A stretch of DNA of 64,000 bases from Cadophora sp. MPI-SDFR-AT-0126 (GCA_020747065.1 JAGMVK010000001.1:2542001-2606000), one strand, 5' to 3'; counted from the first letter of the stretch, positions 22,343 to 33,685 are shown. The notes: generated by a model not told the origin, from the sequence alone. Translations and numbers: made by a program.

Positions 22343-24239
22343 ATGAAGTTCCTCGGATTCATGTTCTTCGAGAAGGACTCGGTCGACCAATACCCCGGCG
22401 TCCTGGTCCCCCTCGCACAAGCCTCGCGCCATCCCACCGTTGCAGCAGAATACGCTCGCCGCCGTTCCGCCGAAGGTCGTAACGAGGATGGTTCCCCCGC
22501 AGAGAAGAAACACGAGTCCAAAGGAAGTGAAGGGGATACTGAGGATGGAGTCCTGCGAACTTCGAGCGCGGGCTATGATCCGTATACCGTGGAAGGTCTG
22601 CGGGCCGAGGTCATGGAAGATGCTTCGTCTGGTGGGCATGATACGGCTTATGACTGTGCGTATGTGGTTGTGGCGCACGTGTGTGGAGGCTGACTGCTGC
22701 ATAGTGAAGTCTAAAGTGATTAATAAAGCTATCCAGGATATCGGGATGGGAAAGTACAATTGGCAGCTCTTTGTTCTTTGCGGGTTTGGTTGGTTTGCCG
22801 ACAAGTAAGTCTACCCTTTCCCCACTATTTGGGAAGCCGAGTACTTACGATGTACAGTCTCTGGCTTCAGGGTGTAGCTTTGACGCTTCCGTCATTGCAA
22901 GCTGAATTTGGAGTCGCCGAAACGACCGTCAGATACACTACTTGCTCCCTTTTCATTGGTCTCTGCATTGGTGCCAGTTTCTGGGGTATTGGATCGGACA
23001 TCATGGGCCGCAGAATCGCTTTCAACATGACTTTATTCCTTGCAGGCATCTTCGGTATTGCTGCTGGAGCAGCTCCATCCTGGATAGGTGCATGTGCACT
23101 GTTTGCTGCTCTTGGTGTTGGTGTTGGTGGTAACTTGCCGGTCGACGGTGCGCTTTTCCTGGAGTTTCTCCCCAACGCCTCAGGAGGACTTCTCACACTT
23201 CTTTCGGTCTGGTGGCCAGTCGGTCAATTGGTCGCTTCTTTGATCGCTTGGGGCTTTCTTGGTGGTAGCTACGCCATTGACGAGGGCTGGAGATACTTTG
23301 TTTATACCATGGGAGCCATGACATTCGTCATGTTTCTTGCTCGGTTCGTGCTCTTCCATCTGTACGAATCTCCAAAGTTTTTGTTGTCAAGAGGCCGCCA
23401 GGCCGAGGCTGTTGCTGTCGTTCACGGCATGGCATACAAGAACAAGACGACCACTTGGCTCACGGAAGAAATTCTCAACGAGATCGGCGGTGATCCAGCT
23501 GTTGTAGCCGATTCGACGCTTACGACCAAGGAGATCATCCGCCGCAAATTGTCGTCTTTCTCTACGGAACGCATTGGCCCTTTGTTCGCTTACAAGAAGC
23601 TCGGTTGGACTACAGGCCTGGTCTGGTTCTGCTGGGTCACTATCGGAATGGGATATCCTCTTTTCAATGCTTTCCTCCCACAATACCTTGCCCGTGGTAC
23701 CAATGCAAGTGGAGAGACGATCTCCAGCTACGAGACCTACCGAAACTATGCCATTACCTCCGTAGTTGGAGTACCTGGATCGATCCTCGCATGTTACACC
23801 GTTGATATCAAGTACATTGGTCGCAAAGGCACAATGGCTTTCTCAACAATGATGTCCGGCATCTTCCTCTTCTTGTTCACCATTTCCGCTGATTCGGATT
23901 ACCAACTCGCATTCTCGTCTCTTGAGGCATTCTTCCAGAATATTATGTATGGTAAGTAACCTCTTTTCCCATGTTCTCGGACTGAGTAAGTACTGATCTG
24001 TCTAAGGTGTTCTCTACGCCTACACACCCGAAGTATTCCCCGCTCCAAACAGAGGAACCGGGACCGGAATCGCAAGCATGTTGAATCGCATTGCTGGACT
24101 TTGCGCCCCTATCATTGCTGCCAATATTCCCAACGCCAATCCCAGTGCTCCTGTGTTCGTCAGTGGTGGCTTGTTCTTGGCGGCTTTTGTTGCCATGTTG
24201 TGTTTCCCTATTGAGACGAGAGGGAAGCAGATGCTGTAG
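22343..24239 (+). CDS. major facilitator superfamily transporter (sugar/SV2-like type)
   Basis: Four exons (22343-22655, 22705-22804, 22858-23951, 24007-24239) encode 579 residues. The three introns of 49-55 nt have GT..AG ends and keep the frame. About 120 polar cytoplasmic residues precede the first helix (FVLCGFGWFADNLW). The MFS loop 2-3 signature appears as GSDIMGRRIAF, and helix 4/5 has GVGVGGNLPVDGALFLEFLP, a pattern of the organic-anion/sugar SV2-like branch. A mid-protein cytoplasmic loop (about residues 340-400) separates two six-helix halves, and the end carries RGTGTGIASMLNRIAG and PIETRGKQML, typical of sugar-type transporters. Plasma-membrane location is expected; the substrate cannot be read from the sequence. 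It is a plus-strand neighbour of the arrestin gene, a class that regulates such transporters in fungi. Confidence 0.9.
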
Positions 24240-25502
24240 ACGTTCAGAGGTGAGATTGGGTGGGGAGATGTGGGGAAGAAAAGTAAAATGAAGACGAGAC
24301 GGAGACATATTTTACGTGTGACTTTTTGGATACCCCCCGTGCTCTTGGGTCAGAGTGTGGTTTTGGAACTATTCTTTGCATGAAAGGAAGAGAAATTCTA
24401 GCACAGTTGTAATACAGTGATATTGTTTATGCAAGCCAGTTCTGATACTCGTTCACAGAAGTGGCGGATTTGCAGAGTGACATGCATCGAGACGTGCCGT
24501 CGTGCCGTTGCCAAGAGTGGATTGAAATCCTTGAACGGCTGAATTTGCGATGTTTTGAAGCGGAGCAGGCAGTGTCTTGTTTTCGAGCTCGGATGACAAG
24601 TGAAGCTCTACTATTCCCTTTTTCGGACAGATCTAAATATGTTCTGAAGAAATGTACCACATTACTGTTACTTCTTCTCTGTCTTGTAAGATTTACCACC
24701 CACAATGCGCATCATATCACCAATTACAGGCAGTGTGGGCGGTCGAAATAAAGTCAGCGGTGGCTGACAGGGCAGGGGTCAAGCGGCACCTGTCCCGAGC
24801 TGCAAACTGCAGAACCGCACGCAGCTTGCGGGTGGAACGATGACGCTGTTTACGAGGCTGGAAAAGGCAGCGCAGTATTTCTCACCCCACGCTTCTGCTT
24901 CTCAACATCCTCCATACCACTCTCAGCCATCCATCGTGCGGTTTCAATTTCGGTACAGCGCCAACCGCATCACCATGCGACCTCACTTCCAACGCCCCTG
25001 CGCCTTAAAGCTTGCGTAATTACTAGACAGCCCTGTCTGTGGCGCCAGGCATCGATATCTCGCGACGAGAGAGGTACAAGGCGGGACGGGGAGGCTGAGT
25101 CGAGAGAACGACTACGACGACCCGGCGGCTGCCAGTAAGCAGGGTTGCAGAGTTACATACATACATGCGTACGAACAGACAAGAAGAGATCGATACTCGG
25201 AAGAGAGTGATTTCCGATACGACTGAATACGATTGGTTGAGGGTCTGGACGGTGATTGGAATTTCCATAGACATATACTTGGGCTGCTCTTTCCGGGGAC
25301 GGGGCGAACCATCAACTTGCGATAATCATAATCCACCTCTGTTTGCCATCGAGGAGCCACTTGCGTGCTTCAGTATCGATGTCCTGATCAGCTCTTCTTA
25401 CAACATTCCCACGATTCCGTGGTAGAATCGAGTCCTGGCGCAACATCAACAGACAGAAATATTAACCACGATCGCAAGAGCCGCCGAAAGAACCAAAGCA
25501 AG
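24240..25502. other. intergenic between transporter and arrestin
   Basis: Contains the 3' flank of the MFS gene and the promoter and leader of the arrestin gene. Frames here are short and unsupported. An in-frame upstream extension of the arrestin ORF to 25365 exists but begins with a non-ATG codon. Confidence 0.45.
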
Positions 25503-27173
25503 ATGTCAGTCCGCATTGTCCTCGACGATCCGCACACGTTCTACACGAACCTCGACTTCATCAGCGGGCGGATCGTCCTAAATCTCAGCAGCGATGAGAA
25601 CATCTCCGCGATCGTCGTGAAACTGGAAGGCGAGAGCAGGACTGTGCTGATGAGGCCAATGAATGTGCCAAATCAACAGCTTTATGCGCAGAGACAGAGG
25701 AGAGAGGGGATTGCGACGGAGAATCATAAGATATTGTATAAGGTTGCGCAGGTTTTCCCTACGCCGACACAGGGGATGGCAATGGGGCAGGCGTATACGT
25801 TGAGGGCGGGGCAGCACGAATATCCATTTAGGATGAAGATTCCTTTCAATGTGAGTTCATGGCAGGCTTGTCATTTCCTTGCCTTTGACTCGTTGAGGAC
25901 GGGTGGTGTCTTGAATCTGCAATTACTAACTCTTCCTATAGAATGGATGTATGGAAGCACATGCACAACAGCCGATTGGGCTTGGAGGTTTCGGACTGAG
26001 CGGACTACAGCAAATGCAATACAGGCATGTCAAGAGAACATTACCGCCTTCTCTGACCGGATTTCCCGGAGAAGCAGAAATCAGATATTATGTTAAAGTT
26101 ACGGTTCAGCGGCCGTCATTATTCAAGGAGAATAGGAGATCGGCTATTGGGTTCAGGTTTATGCCTATCGAACCGCCGAGACCGCCAAAGACCAGTAATG
26201 AATCATATGCGAGGCGACCATTCCAGTTCACGGCTGGACTGGCTTCGTATGCGAAGAAATCGTCCATGTTCAAGAAGAAGCCAACCCAATTATCAGATAC
26301 TGCACCACAAGGAGAGGTAGATGCTAGATTGCCTAGTCCGGCTATATTGACTTGTAATGAGCCCTTACCTTTACGACTGCTTGTGAGGAAGTTGAACGAG
26401 AGTGCGGAACAGGTGTTCTTGGTGTCGTTACAAGTACAGCTTTTTGGGCAGACAGAGGTTAGGGCAATGGATATCTCGAGGACCGAGACAAGTACCTGGG
26501 TATTGATGAGTTTGGCCGGCTTGTCATTGCCGATTGGGAATCCAACGGATGCATTGCGGACGGAAAGTCTCGTCGATAGCAATCTATGGGATAGGATACC
26601 GCTGCCGAACACGATTGCCCCATCGTTCCATACTTGTAACCTAACGAGGAGATATGAACTCGAAGTGCGTGTTGGGCTTGGCTATGGCGTCCCAGGGGAG
26701 ATCCAGGTAAGTTTCGCTTGTTTCCAAATATCAACAAAGTTCATTACTTATACCTTCCATAGCCTCAAACCATCACGCTCCCTCTCCGCTTCCAAGTCGA
26801 AATATTCTCTGGAATTCACCCACCCGCCGCCCTCCTCGATGCCATAGCCAACGCCCCCACACCTGCGATGCCCACGCGTCCAACGGCCAACACTCCAGTC
26901 CGGCCTCAAGACCCCGCCTACCCACCACAACTCGGCACGCCTGGCGCTCCAGCCATAGATGATGTACCGCCTAGCTATGAAGATGCCATGGCTGAAGATA
27001 TGACTCCGGCTGATGGGCCAAGGCGAGAGTTCAGTGGTGTGACAGATGTCAATGCGCCGAATTTGGATGAGAAGGTTGCAGCCCCGAAATATAGCCCGCA
27101 GCAAGGAAGTCCGGGGCCTGGTCCGGGAGGACCGAGTAATGCTGGGAGTGGAGGGTTTGGGGCTGTTGTATGA
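25503..27173 (+). CDS. alpha-arrestin with PY motif (ubiquitin-ligase adaptor)
   Basis: Three exons (25503-25850, 25942-26706, 26763-27173) give 507 residues; both introns fall between codons. The N-terminal arrestin fold starts at once (MSVRIVLDDPHTFYTNLDF, then SGRIVLNLSS) and the arrestin C-like half covers about residues 215-395. The C-terminal 110 residues are disordered, rich in Pro and Gly, and hold a PPSYEDA motif, the PY type that recruits WW domains of Rsp5/NEDD4 ubiquitin ligases. Fungal alpha-arrestins direct nutrient transporters to endocytosis, so a link to permeases such as the neighbouring MFS gene is possible but is only inference. The ATG at 25503 fits the arrestin fold start; no longer ATG-initiated version is visible. 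Confidence 0.9.
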
Positions 27174-28129
27174 TTATGATGATGATTATGATTAGGTTGT
27201 GATTGGGGTTGGGATCGGGATGCAGGTGGTGGGATGGAGATAGACGGGGTAATGGAATGGGTTACATATGAAATTATACATACTTAATGGCTCATAGAAC
27301 TTAATGCGATGAGAATCGCTGTTTTATTCAGCCAATTTTCACATATTAGTTCAGCTCTTGCTTTCTGTTTGATACTTGGGTGTCGTGGATTAGGTTGTTA
27401 GGATGTTGAGTGGATTGTAGGTTTTTAGCAGGAAAGGTCCTAGATGCGGCAAGTGTCCATCTTCTTTTAATCAACCTGATTTATTGTTGAAACTTCACTA
27501 ATGAGTACCTTCATCGACAATTCAAACCCATCTACCACACTTCTCACTTCCTTCCACCTGAGTATCTTTTTCAAGCCCATCCTAGACACGCTGGTTAATA
27601 CACAGGTAGGGAGGTGCACCTCCCCGGAAGCCGGAAAACCTGCCTTCCTTTCATCTCGCATGAGATATCAAATGTTCAATCAACCAGTCGCTAAAGAAAA
27701 AGTAGAGCTGACTGACATGCTTCTTTGTCCCAAAGATTGGACTAGTCCCGTCCAAACGAAACGCACAAAGAAAAGCGGGTGTTTGTTTGTCATTGTAACA
27801 AGCTCCAAAGAAGCCCGTCCATCAGGTTGCAAATCTTCTGGAACTTTCGCTTTTTGCTTTTGCTTTTGCTCGTACTTTTGCTCGTACTTTTGCTCGTCGC
27901 TTTTCTCCAGATCCTACGATCTTACTGAAGTAGGATACATCATACAGTAAAGTAGCGCGTCACGCAGGTCAAGCGAAATCCAAACACAACACAGCATAAA
28001 CGGCGCATCCCCCACACCGAGAGCATCGCAGGCACCGAAGAACAAATCCAACACGAGCCAAACAAACAGGGTGGAAAGGGGAGAAAATTACCACCATCCC
28101 ACTACCGTCACCACCCAGCCGACACAAAC
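27174..28129. other. intergenic with simple repeats
   Basis: A GAT-rich microsatellite lies immediately after the arrestin stop codon (to about 27196). A second block of (C)TTTTGCT and CTCGTACTTTTG units lies at 27850-27905. The last part is the leader of the small membrane protein gene. A 149-codon frame crossing the second repeat is low-complexity and not supported as a gene. Confidence 0.5.
27850..27905 (+). repeat. short tandem repeat, TTTTGCT / CTCGTACTTTTG units
   Basis: Pyrimidine-rich tandem units, first about three 6-nt TTTTGC units and then two 12-nt CTCGTACTTTTG units. Confidence 0.8.
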
Positions 28130-28688
28130 ATGCTCCTCAACCTCCTCGGCGTTTCCATTCTCTTCGCGCTCTTCCTCCTCATCTTGATGATCCCCGGCGG
28201 TGCGGTGCTAGCTTGTATGTATTTCCCTCTTTGGTCCAAATTCTCAAATCAACACCCATGTGGCTCGATTCCCTCCCCTCCAAAAAAAAAACAAAAACAC
28301 TCGATTGATTCACACCTCTACACTTCTACAATGCTGACTTCTCCCCCGTTTATTCACAGTTGTCTTCGTCGTATACTTCTGTCTCCTCCTAGCCCTCTTC
28401 ATAATCGTGAGCAAGCTATTCTGGGCTGTGGTTTGGCTGGTGAGGATTCTTGGGTTGGGGGTTTGGATGGTTGGTGTGTGGTTGCGGCGGTGGTGGGTGG
28501 AGAGGGAGAGCAGGGCTAGGAGGAGGGAGAGACAGATGGGGGAAATGAAGGCGAGGGGAGGTGGGGCGAAGATGCTGGGTGGAGGATCGAGAGTGGGAGT
28601 GGGGGTGGGTGGTGAGAGGGTGAAGATGGATCGGGAGAGGGGGAGGGAGAGGGAGATGGAAAAGGTGGGGAGATGGGATGTGGAGTGA
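28130..28688 (+). CDS. small two-helix membrane protein with Arg/Gly-rich tail, unrecognised
   Basis: Two exons (28130-28214 and 28360-28688) encode 137 residues. Splicing with donor GTATGT and acceptor TTCACAG joins the hydrophobic start (LLGVSILFALFLLILMIPGG) directly to a second hydrophobic block (FVVYFCLLLALFIIVSKLF), and a third Trp/Val-rich stretch follows. From about residue 75 on the protein is almost all Arg, Glu, Gly, Met and Val, encoded by purine-rich DNA. I know no family for it. The consistent hydrophobic pattern across the splice is the main sign that the gene is real. The next gene on the minus strand (29510-29103) has the same plan: N-terminal hydrophobic helices, then an Arg-rich tail; the two converge. 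Confidence 0.55.
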
Positions 28689-29102
28689 GAGTACTGCTGT
28701 GGATTACTAGACCTGCTCTTGATTTAATGTTCGGCGTTTCATTCATGGTATTTAGATCTGCATTGCGTCTTGTGTGGCATGTTTCAGAGACTTGGAAACT
28801 GAACTGGGCCATGGGTTCAGGGATAAAATATGGAGAAAAGATGGATTGACCACAAATAGCGAATGATAGACTAATATTGACTTCCGCATCCCATGTTTGC
28901 AGCACGCAGACTTGACTAGATTTTGGCATTTTGATCAAGCCTTTATCAATACACTGTAATCGAGACCTCTTAGATAGCGGACACAGTTGTGCAAGTTGAA
29001 CAGCATACCAATGCAGGAAGATGGCTGAGCTCATCTCTCAACGCCCGTCCCCCTTTCCCCGGTACTGATGTCGAGATCACATAAGTCATTCCAAATCAGC
29101 AA
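28689..29102. other. intergenic between convergent small genes
   Basis: 3' flanks of the two convergent small membrane-protein genes. Nothing else is seen; the long minus frame overlapping 28516-29034 is the complement of the purine-rich tail. Confidence 0.5.
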
Positions 29103-29510
29103 TTATGAGTTCTCCTCTCGTAGCACCGAAGCTCCGTGTCTCGAATGCAAACGCTCTCTTCCAGCTCCAGCCCCAGCTCCAGCTCGATCGTCTCCATGAA
29201 CTCTCCTCCTCAGTCTATCTCTCGACGAAGGTGATAAACGCTTCCAGTACCTCCTTGCTTCCCTCCTCGCATCTCTCCTCACACGTCTCGTATAATTATC
29301 TCCCATTGGATTGGGCACCTCGATTGAGATCCCAAAGCAGTCGCACACTCCGTGATAGACGTGAAACGTAAAAGCCAGGCCACAGATGAAAAGACCAAAG
29401 CGGAGAATGTGGGTTAGGAACCACCAAAGCAGGGGGAGATTGAAGGTTGAGCAGATGACAATGAAGAGGAGGCAGGCGTCGTAGTAGTGGATCTTGGGCA
29501 TGGTGGCCAT
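29103..29510 (-). CDS. small membrane protein with Arg-rich tail, unrecognised
   Basis: This single-exon frame of 135 codons starts at ATG 29510. Hydrophobic residues fill positions 10-60 (cores LLFIVICSTFNLPLLWWFL and FGLFICGLAFTF), enough for two membrane helices. The second half is dominated by Arg with a run of alternating Ala-Gly. I do not recognise it. The shared layout with the convergent gene at 28130-28688 may reflect a common small-protein class or chance. No signal peptide cleavage site or catalytic motif is apparent. Confidence 0.45.
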   Translation of the reverse strand: MATMPKIHYYDACLLFIVICSTFNLPLLWWFLTHILRFGLFICGLAFTFHVYHGVCDCFGISIEVPNPMGDNYTRRVRRDARREARRYWKRLSPSSRDRLRRRVHGDDRAGAGAGAGRERLHSRHGASVLREENS

Positions 29511-30917
29511 TTAGTCGATCAGGTACTTGTGTTGGAAGTTTGATGACGAGAAACTTATGGTGCCGGAGGGGCGCGTTGCTTGAGCTCAGCACGACGGGAC
29601 CTATGAAAGTCGATTTTTCTACTTGATGGTGTTTTGCTCGCAGCATTTATGTTTTCTAGCGGCTGCGGAGTGTTGTGTTCATTGTCTTTGATGGCACTCT
29701 CCGCATCAAGCTCAGATTCATATGCGATCAGACTTCCGGATGCGGAAGCAATGGTGCAGCATTCCATAATTACATTTTGAGACTCGATCACAAGAATTAG
29801 AGCAAAAGGATGCAGCGTCCCAAAACAGTTGGACTTTGACTAGATTTATCTGCTCACCATTTTTGAAATTCATACCATCAGCCATTGAAAAGAAAAACAA
29901 AATTGCATCTCACAAGCGAGGAGCTAGCCTCGCTCGCGAAGTAAAACCCTCTGGATCCTCACTTCGCGCGCAACCTAGCCTCCTCTCCCAACTGCTCCTA
30001 ACAGATCTACAGCATTCGTCAGATACTGCACCGTATTGACAACGTGAAACACAGAATCAATAGCGCAACAAAGAGTGTAAACGAAGCAGCTAGAATGAAA
30101 TGCTTACCATTGTACATTACAAATACAGAAGATTTTGATCAGGACTTAATCGGGCGAAAGTGTTCTGAGTATCATTACGCTAATTGCGATCACCGCCGAG
30201 GTAATGGCGATATCATAGCGAGCCGTGGTGCAGAGCGTATTCGGTTCTACGGCGGCGGCAGAGACGAGCTGGTGCTCTGGAATTGAGAGACTTGACAAAT
30301 ATAAGGCGAGAAAGATTAGTATTGCTGTTGCATCGTACCGTATTGTTACTAGCTTTGTCTCATGTTGCATTGAGAAGCGGTGAAGTCTGAGTTTGGAAGG
30401 CCGTTTGCGTTGGTAGAAGATTGAGGGCCGAGAGCGGGGAATTTCTGATGTGCTAGAATCGGACGGCAAGTGTCCATTCTCAAAGTCACTGGAGTGGGTC
30501 TCAAAAGGGAAGAAGCTCCTGAAAATAAGGATATGAGCGATCAAGCGAGGATTGCTTGCAACGTCTGTTTCTTCAGACTGATCACCCTTCTGATACTTCG
30601 TACATACTTCGTACATCGTAGCTCCGTAGGATGCTCAGGTGGGCCCAACAAATGCTGGGTTGATGTGAGGTTTACGTCGCCGAAGAAAGAGGAGAGCACA
30701 ATTTCAATTCTTGAATCTCTTCAAACATCTCCTCAAAAAGGCTCAAGCCTTAGAATCGTTGCAGATACTGCGCGATGACACCTCATTATTAGTCTGTTGA
30801 TATTCCCCTTTCCTTCTAACCGAGCCCTCGCTTAAATCCAGGCCCGCAAAATGCGTGAAAATTCTGCGTTGAAGATCCACCAAAATCCAACCAAAAATAC
30901 AGGAACAAAAGGCAAAA
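29511..30917. other. gene-free stretch
   Basis: Short frames on both strands only; none shows a known motif. It ends at the 5S rRNA gene. Confidence 0.4.
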
Positions 30918-31036
30918 ACGTACAACAGCAGGTATTCGCTGGTGGTCACCCACCCAACTACTAATCTGCCGGTCTCTTGCTTATGTATGGCAGAGCGGAC
31001 GGGATGCCCAGTTCTCAAGAGCCTATGGTCGTACGT
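30918..31036 (-). rRNA. 5S ribosomal RNA
   Basis: The minus strand from 31036 to 30918 (119 nt) matches the fungal 5S rRNA pattern I know. It begins ACGTACGACC, has CATCCCGTCCGCTCTGCC (loop and helix near position 35-55), the box C-like TTAGTAGTTGGGTGGGTGAC and the conserved CCACCAGCGAAT, and closes with TGTTGTACGT, which pairs with the 5' end. T-runs follow the 3' end. Relative to the usual sequence, helix II carries paired changes (CTCTTG with CAAGAG), which keeps the stem and argues for a functional variant and not a pseudogene. Dispersed single 5S copies on ordinary chromosomes are normal in filamentous ascomycetes. Confidence 0.9.
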
Positions 31037-31316
31037 GGCAGCATTTTTCTAGATTTTACCCTTATACCGAATGATTTTCTGGTATCTAGGGTCCCAAGGT
31101 ATTCCCAGAGCGTATTTTCGTTGTGGTGAAGGTTTCTGGCATTATAATGAACCTTAAAGTTTGCTGGCCAAGCTCATGAACAGGATAAGTGGAGTACCTC
31201 GTATTCGAGTTTATACCCCACACTAAACGAGATCGACAAACCATGCAACCCCTTGATCAACGAGTGAGAAATTCCCATCCTCTTTCTTGGATCTTTTTTC
31301 ATCTCCGTACTCAATC

Positions 31317-32415
31317 ATGATGCTCAATTACCAGCTGGTGACGGCACTGTCATTAGGCTCTATCCTTGTTGCGGGTGCCACTCCGTACCTGCCGTTCTAC
31401 GACATAACATGGGCAGGCCAGTTCAGATCTCCGAGCATTTCAATGCATCATCCAATTATTCAGGGTTCATTTCAGTGGAGGCTACGCTGGTCATGCCACG
31501 GCTTTCTCTTCCGCAGAATCCGCGTGAGAGAGTCGACCAGTATACGGCCTTTTTCTGGATAGGCTTGGATGGATTTGTTCCTTCAACTGATGGTCAGGTC
31601 CGTGGACTTTGGCAAGCTGGTGTGACAATGTCGTTATGGGATAATGGTACCACAGAATATTCTGGGTTGTACGAATGGTAAGACTTGCGTCAAGTCAAAT
31701 CATTTTCTCTGCTCAATGCTGCACGGCTCGGCTTCTCGACTTGCACTCTGTTCATTGACTGACCTTAGAACTCAGGGTTCCTGATGAGCCTATTTCACTC
31801 TCACAACTCCAACTGGCCATTGTTGAAGGCGACCATATTCACGTGGAAGTCAACACGACAGATGCGGGGTATCATGGCACCACGACGTTCACAAACCTTA
31901 ACACCAGCCAAACCTTCTCTCACAGTCAAGATGCGGCAAAGTTGTGGCGAGGCCCTACATTCCCTGCTTCTGGGGCTTCTGCGGAATGGTAAAGATTAGC
32001 TCGACAAACTTTACCTAACATACTCAAATACTGATGTTGAATCTATAGGATCGTTGAAGCAGGAACATACTTGAACTACACGCAAGTGATCTTTCCTGAC
32101 TGGGGTAATGCATCAATCCTGGATGCACGTGCCTGCTATTTAAGTGGAGAGTGCGTCAAGCCTGGAGATCTTGATACTGGGGACGATAACACTCGCATGA
32201 CGGTTGTGCTGTGGAATGACACCCAGACTGTGTATACAGAGTCTTCCGTTGATGAGGATCGTGTTTGGATCGCTTATGTGGAAAAGCCTCTCCAGGCCAT
32301 TGGAAAGAAATCCAGGTCTGACTTGTATCGGAAACACCAGAATGATCCCTTTACATTCAAAACTGGTACTCTTAGAACATTACAGAGGCATATCTCGTTG
32401 GATGCCAATTTTTGA
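31317..32415 (+). CDS. secreted G1 (eqolisin, glutamic) peptidase, with apparent frameshift near its start
   Basis: Exons are 31317-31677, 31776-31988 and 32049-32415; both introns split a Trp codon and keep the frame. The body matches the eqolisin fold: FFWIGLDG, LWQAGVTM, GLYEWVPDEPI, GDHIHVEV and AEWIVEAG. The catalytic Gln (codon 31613-31615) and Glu (codon 32056-32058) of this family are both present. The first 22 residues form a signal peptide (LVTALSLGSILVAGATP) and run in frame to DITWAG, the usual start of the mature domain. There the frame breaks: the rest of the domain continues in another frame, as if one base were missing near 31416-31418. Either this is a real inactivating deletion or a sequence error. 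Without the first part the frame could start at ATG 31409 but would lack a signal peptide. Such enzymes are acid-acting extracellular proteases. Confidence 0.75.
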
Positions 32416-32956
32416 CTCAACTTTTGAATGTGTCACCTCGGCAATTTCAGCTGATCTGATGATGAAGGCCTCTTTCCAAATGCACTGTTTCAAAGGCAGG
32501 AAATTGAGCAGCCGTGATGTTAGAGACGAAAGTTGGCTTCTGCATGCGATTTTAGTCCTGATTTTCACCCGTTGCCTTTACGTTTTGTGTTGATCAAATA
32601 TCTGTCTCCACTTCTTGTCCCCGGATACCTTGTCCCTCGAACCTTTGTCCAATGGCTCTTTCAAACTCTACTCTTTGTCCTGTGACTCAATAATAAGTGA
32701 ACATTTTCCGTGAAATTTTCCGTCGAGCGCATTGGGACCGAAACGATCAAACTCGTTGAATTATTTGCCTGACCAAGATCAATTTCAAGATCAATTGTTT
32801 TACAAGCTGGGCATGTTAATAGTTCATGCCAAGACCACCCGAGTGCCCAGTCCACTCCATGGTTGATGGAGTCGAAAGTGCGATCTCTGTAGCTCTCTCT
32901 ACAACGTCAAATAGAAGAAATTTCACAATCTGCTCCAATCAGAATACAACAATCGA
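32416..32956. other. intergenic before the tRNA gene
   Basis: 3' flank of the peptidase gene. No supported gene. Confidence 0.5.
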
Positions 32957-33076
32957 GGGAGGATGGCCGAGTGGTTATGGCGTGTGGCTCAAGAATGTGC
33001 TTACCTTCTTTGTGATTAAACATCACTGGGCTTTCTCATAGGGAAACCTGCAGGGGTTCGAATCCCCTTCCTCTCA
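32957..33076 (+). tRNA. tRNA-Leu (anticodon CAA), with intron
   Basis: Acceptor stem GGGAGGA (32957-32963) pairs with TCCTCTC (33069-33075), discriminator A at 33076. The D-arm is GCCGAGTGG...GGC, the anticodon stem TGTGG (32983-32987), and the anticodon CAA is at 32990-32992 in a CTCAAG loop. An intron of about 41 nt follows the base 3' of the anticodon (32994-33034), the position used by eukaryotic tRNA introns; TCATA (33036-33040) then closes the anticodon stem with G-T pairs. There is a short variable arm, and the T-arm AGGGG-TTCGAAT-CCCCT is perfect. Intron-bearing tRNA-Leu(CAA) genes are usual in fungi. The intron limits are inferred from pairing and could move by a base. Confidence 0.92.
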
Positions 33077-33092
33077 CTTTTCTTCTTTTTTT
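33077..33092 (+). terminator. RNA polymerase III T-run terminator
   Basis: CTTTT followed by a run of seven T starts directly after the tRNA discriminator base. Confidence 0.8.
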
Positions 33093-33685
33093 CGTTTTGG
33101 AAACTTCAATCCTTCTCTCTGTTTTGAAAGCCTGTGCATCTTGCTGTAGTGGGTCAATTGTGCGTCGATAAGCGACGACTAGCCTCTTCTATTTTCTAAG
33201 GTGGGGTTGGCTGGTTTTCTGTCCAATGTCTTGAGGCTCAAAGGTTGAGAGGCTCTATGTTAGTACCTAGATGATATACTAGGTGTATATACTTGGGCCG
33301 TGCTTTAATGATAGGCTTTCTCTCTTTCTTTATAGCAGGGGATAATTGGGACTCTTGTTGGTTAAATTCGTTGTACTGGCATTTTGCAACTGTGGGTCAT
33401 CAAGCAAGTTGTAACTATCTGTGGAGTCTGAGCGAGGGGTTGAGCCTACTTTTCATGGTATGTGTGAATAAGTGATAGATGGTTTAATGAATATGGTACC
33501 AGATGCGAGCCAATGGTAAGATTCTAAGCGAATTTTATGGTAAGTCTGAGCAAGTCAAAGCCGAGAATCTTATTGTAATCTATATAAAGAACTATTGGAC
33601 TCGTGATATGTATAAGACATCTACAGCAACCACATCTTGAGGATCCACAACCTCATCACATCTAAGAGCCCATACCTCAGAATCT
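33093..33685. other. intergenic
   Basis: 3' flank of the amino-acid transporter gene (minus strand). No gene seen. Confidence 0.5.

Noticed and set aside
28516..29034. Minus-strand Pro/Ser-rich frame of 172 codons
   Set aside because: It is the complement of the purine-rich tail of the gene at 28130-28688, and begins and ends in its flanks.
30743..31018. Minus-strand protein frame of 91 codons
   Set aside because: It lies mostly within the 5S rRNA gene on the same strand.
32826..33041. Plus-strand frame of 71 codons
   Set aside because: It overlaps the tRNA-Leu gene and has no protein motif.
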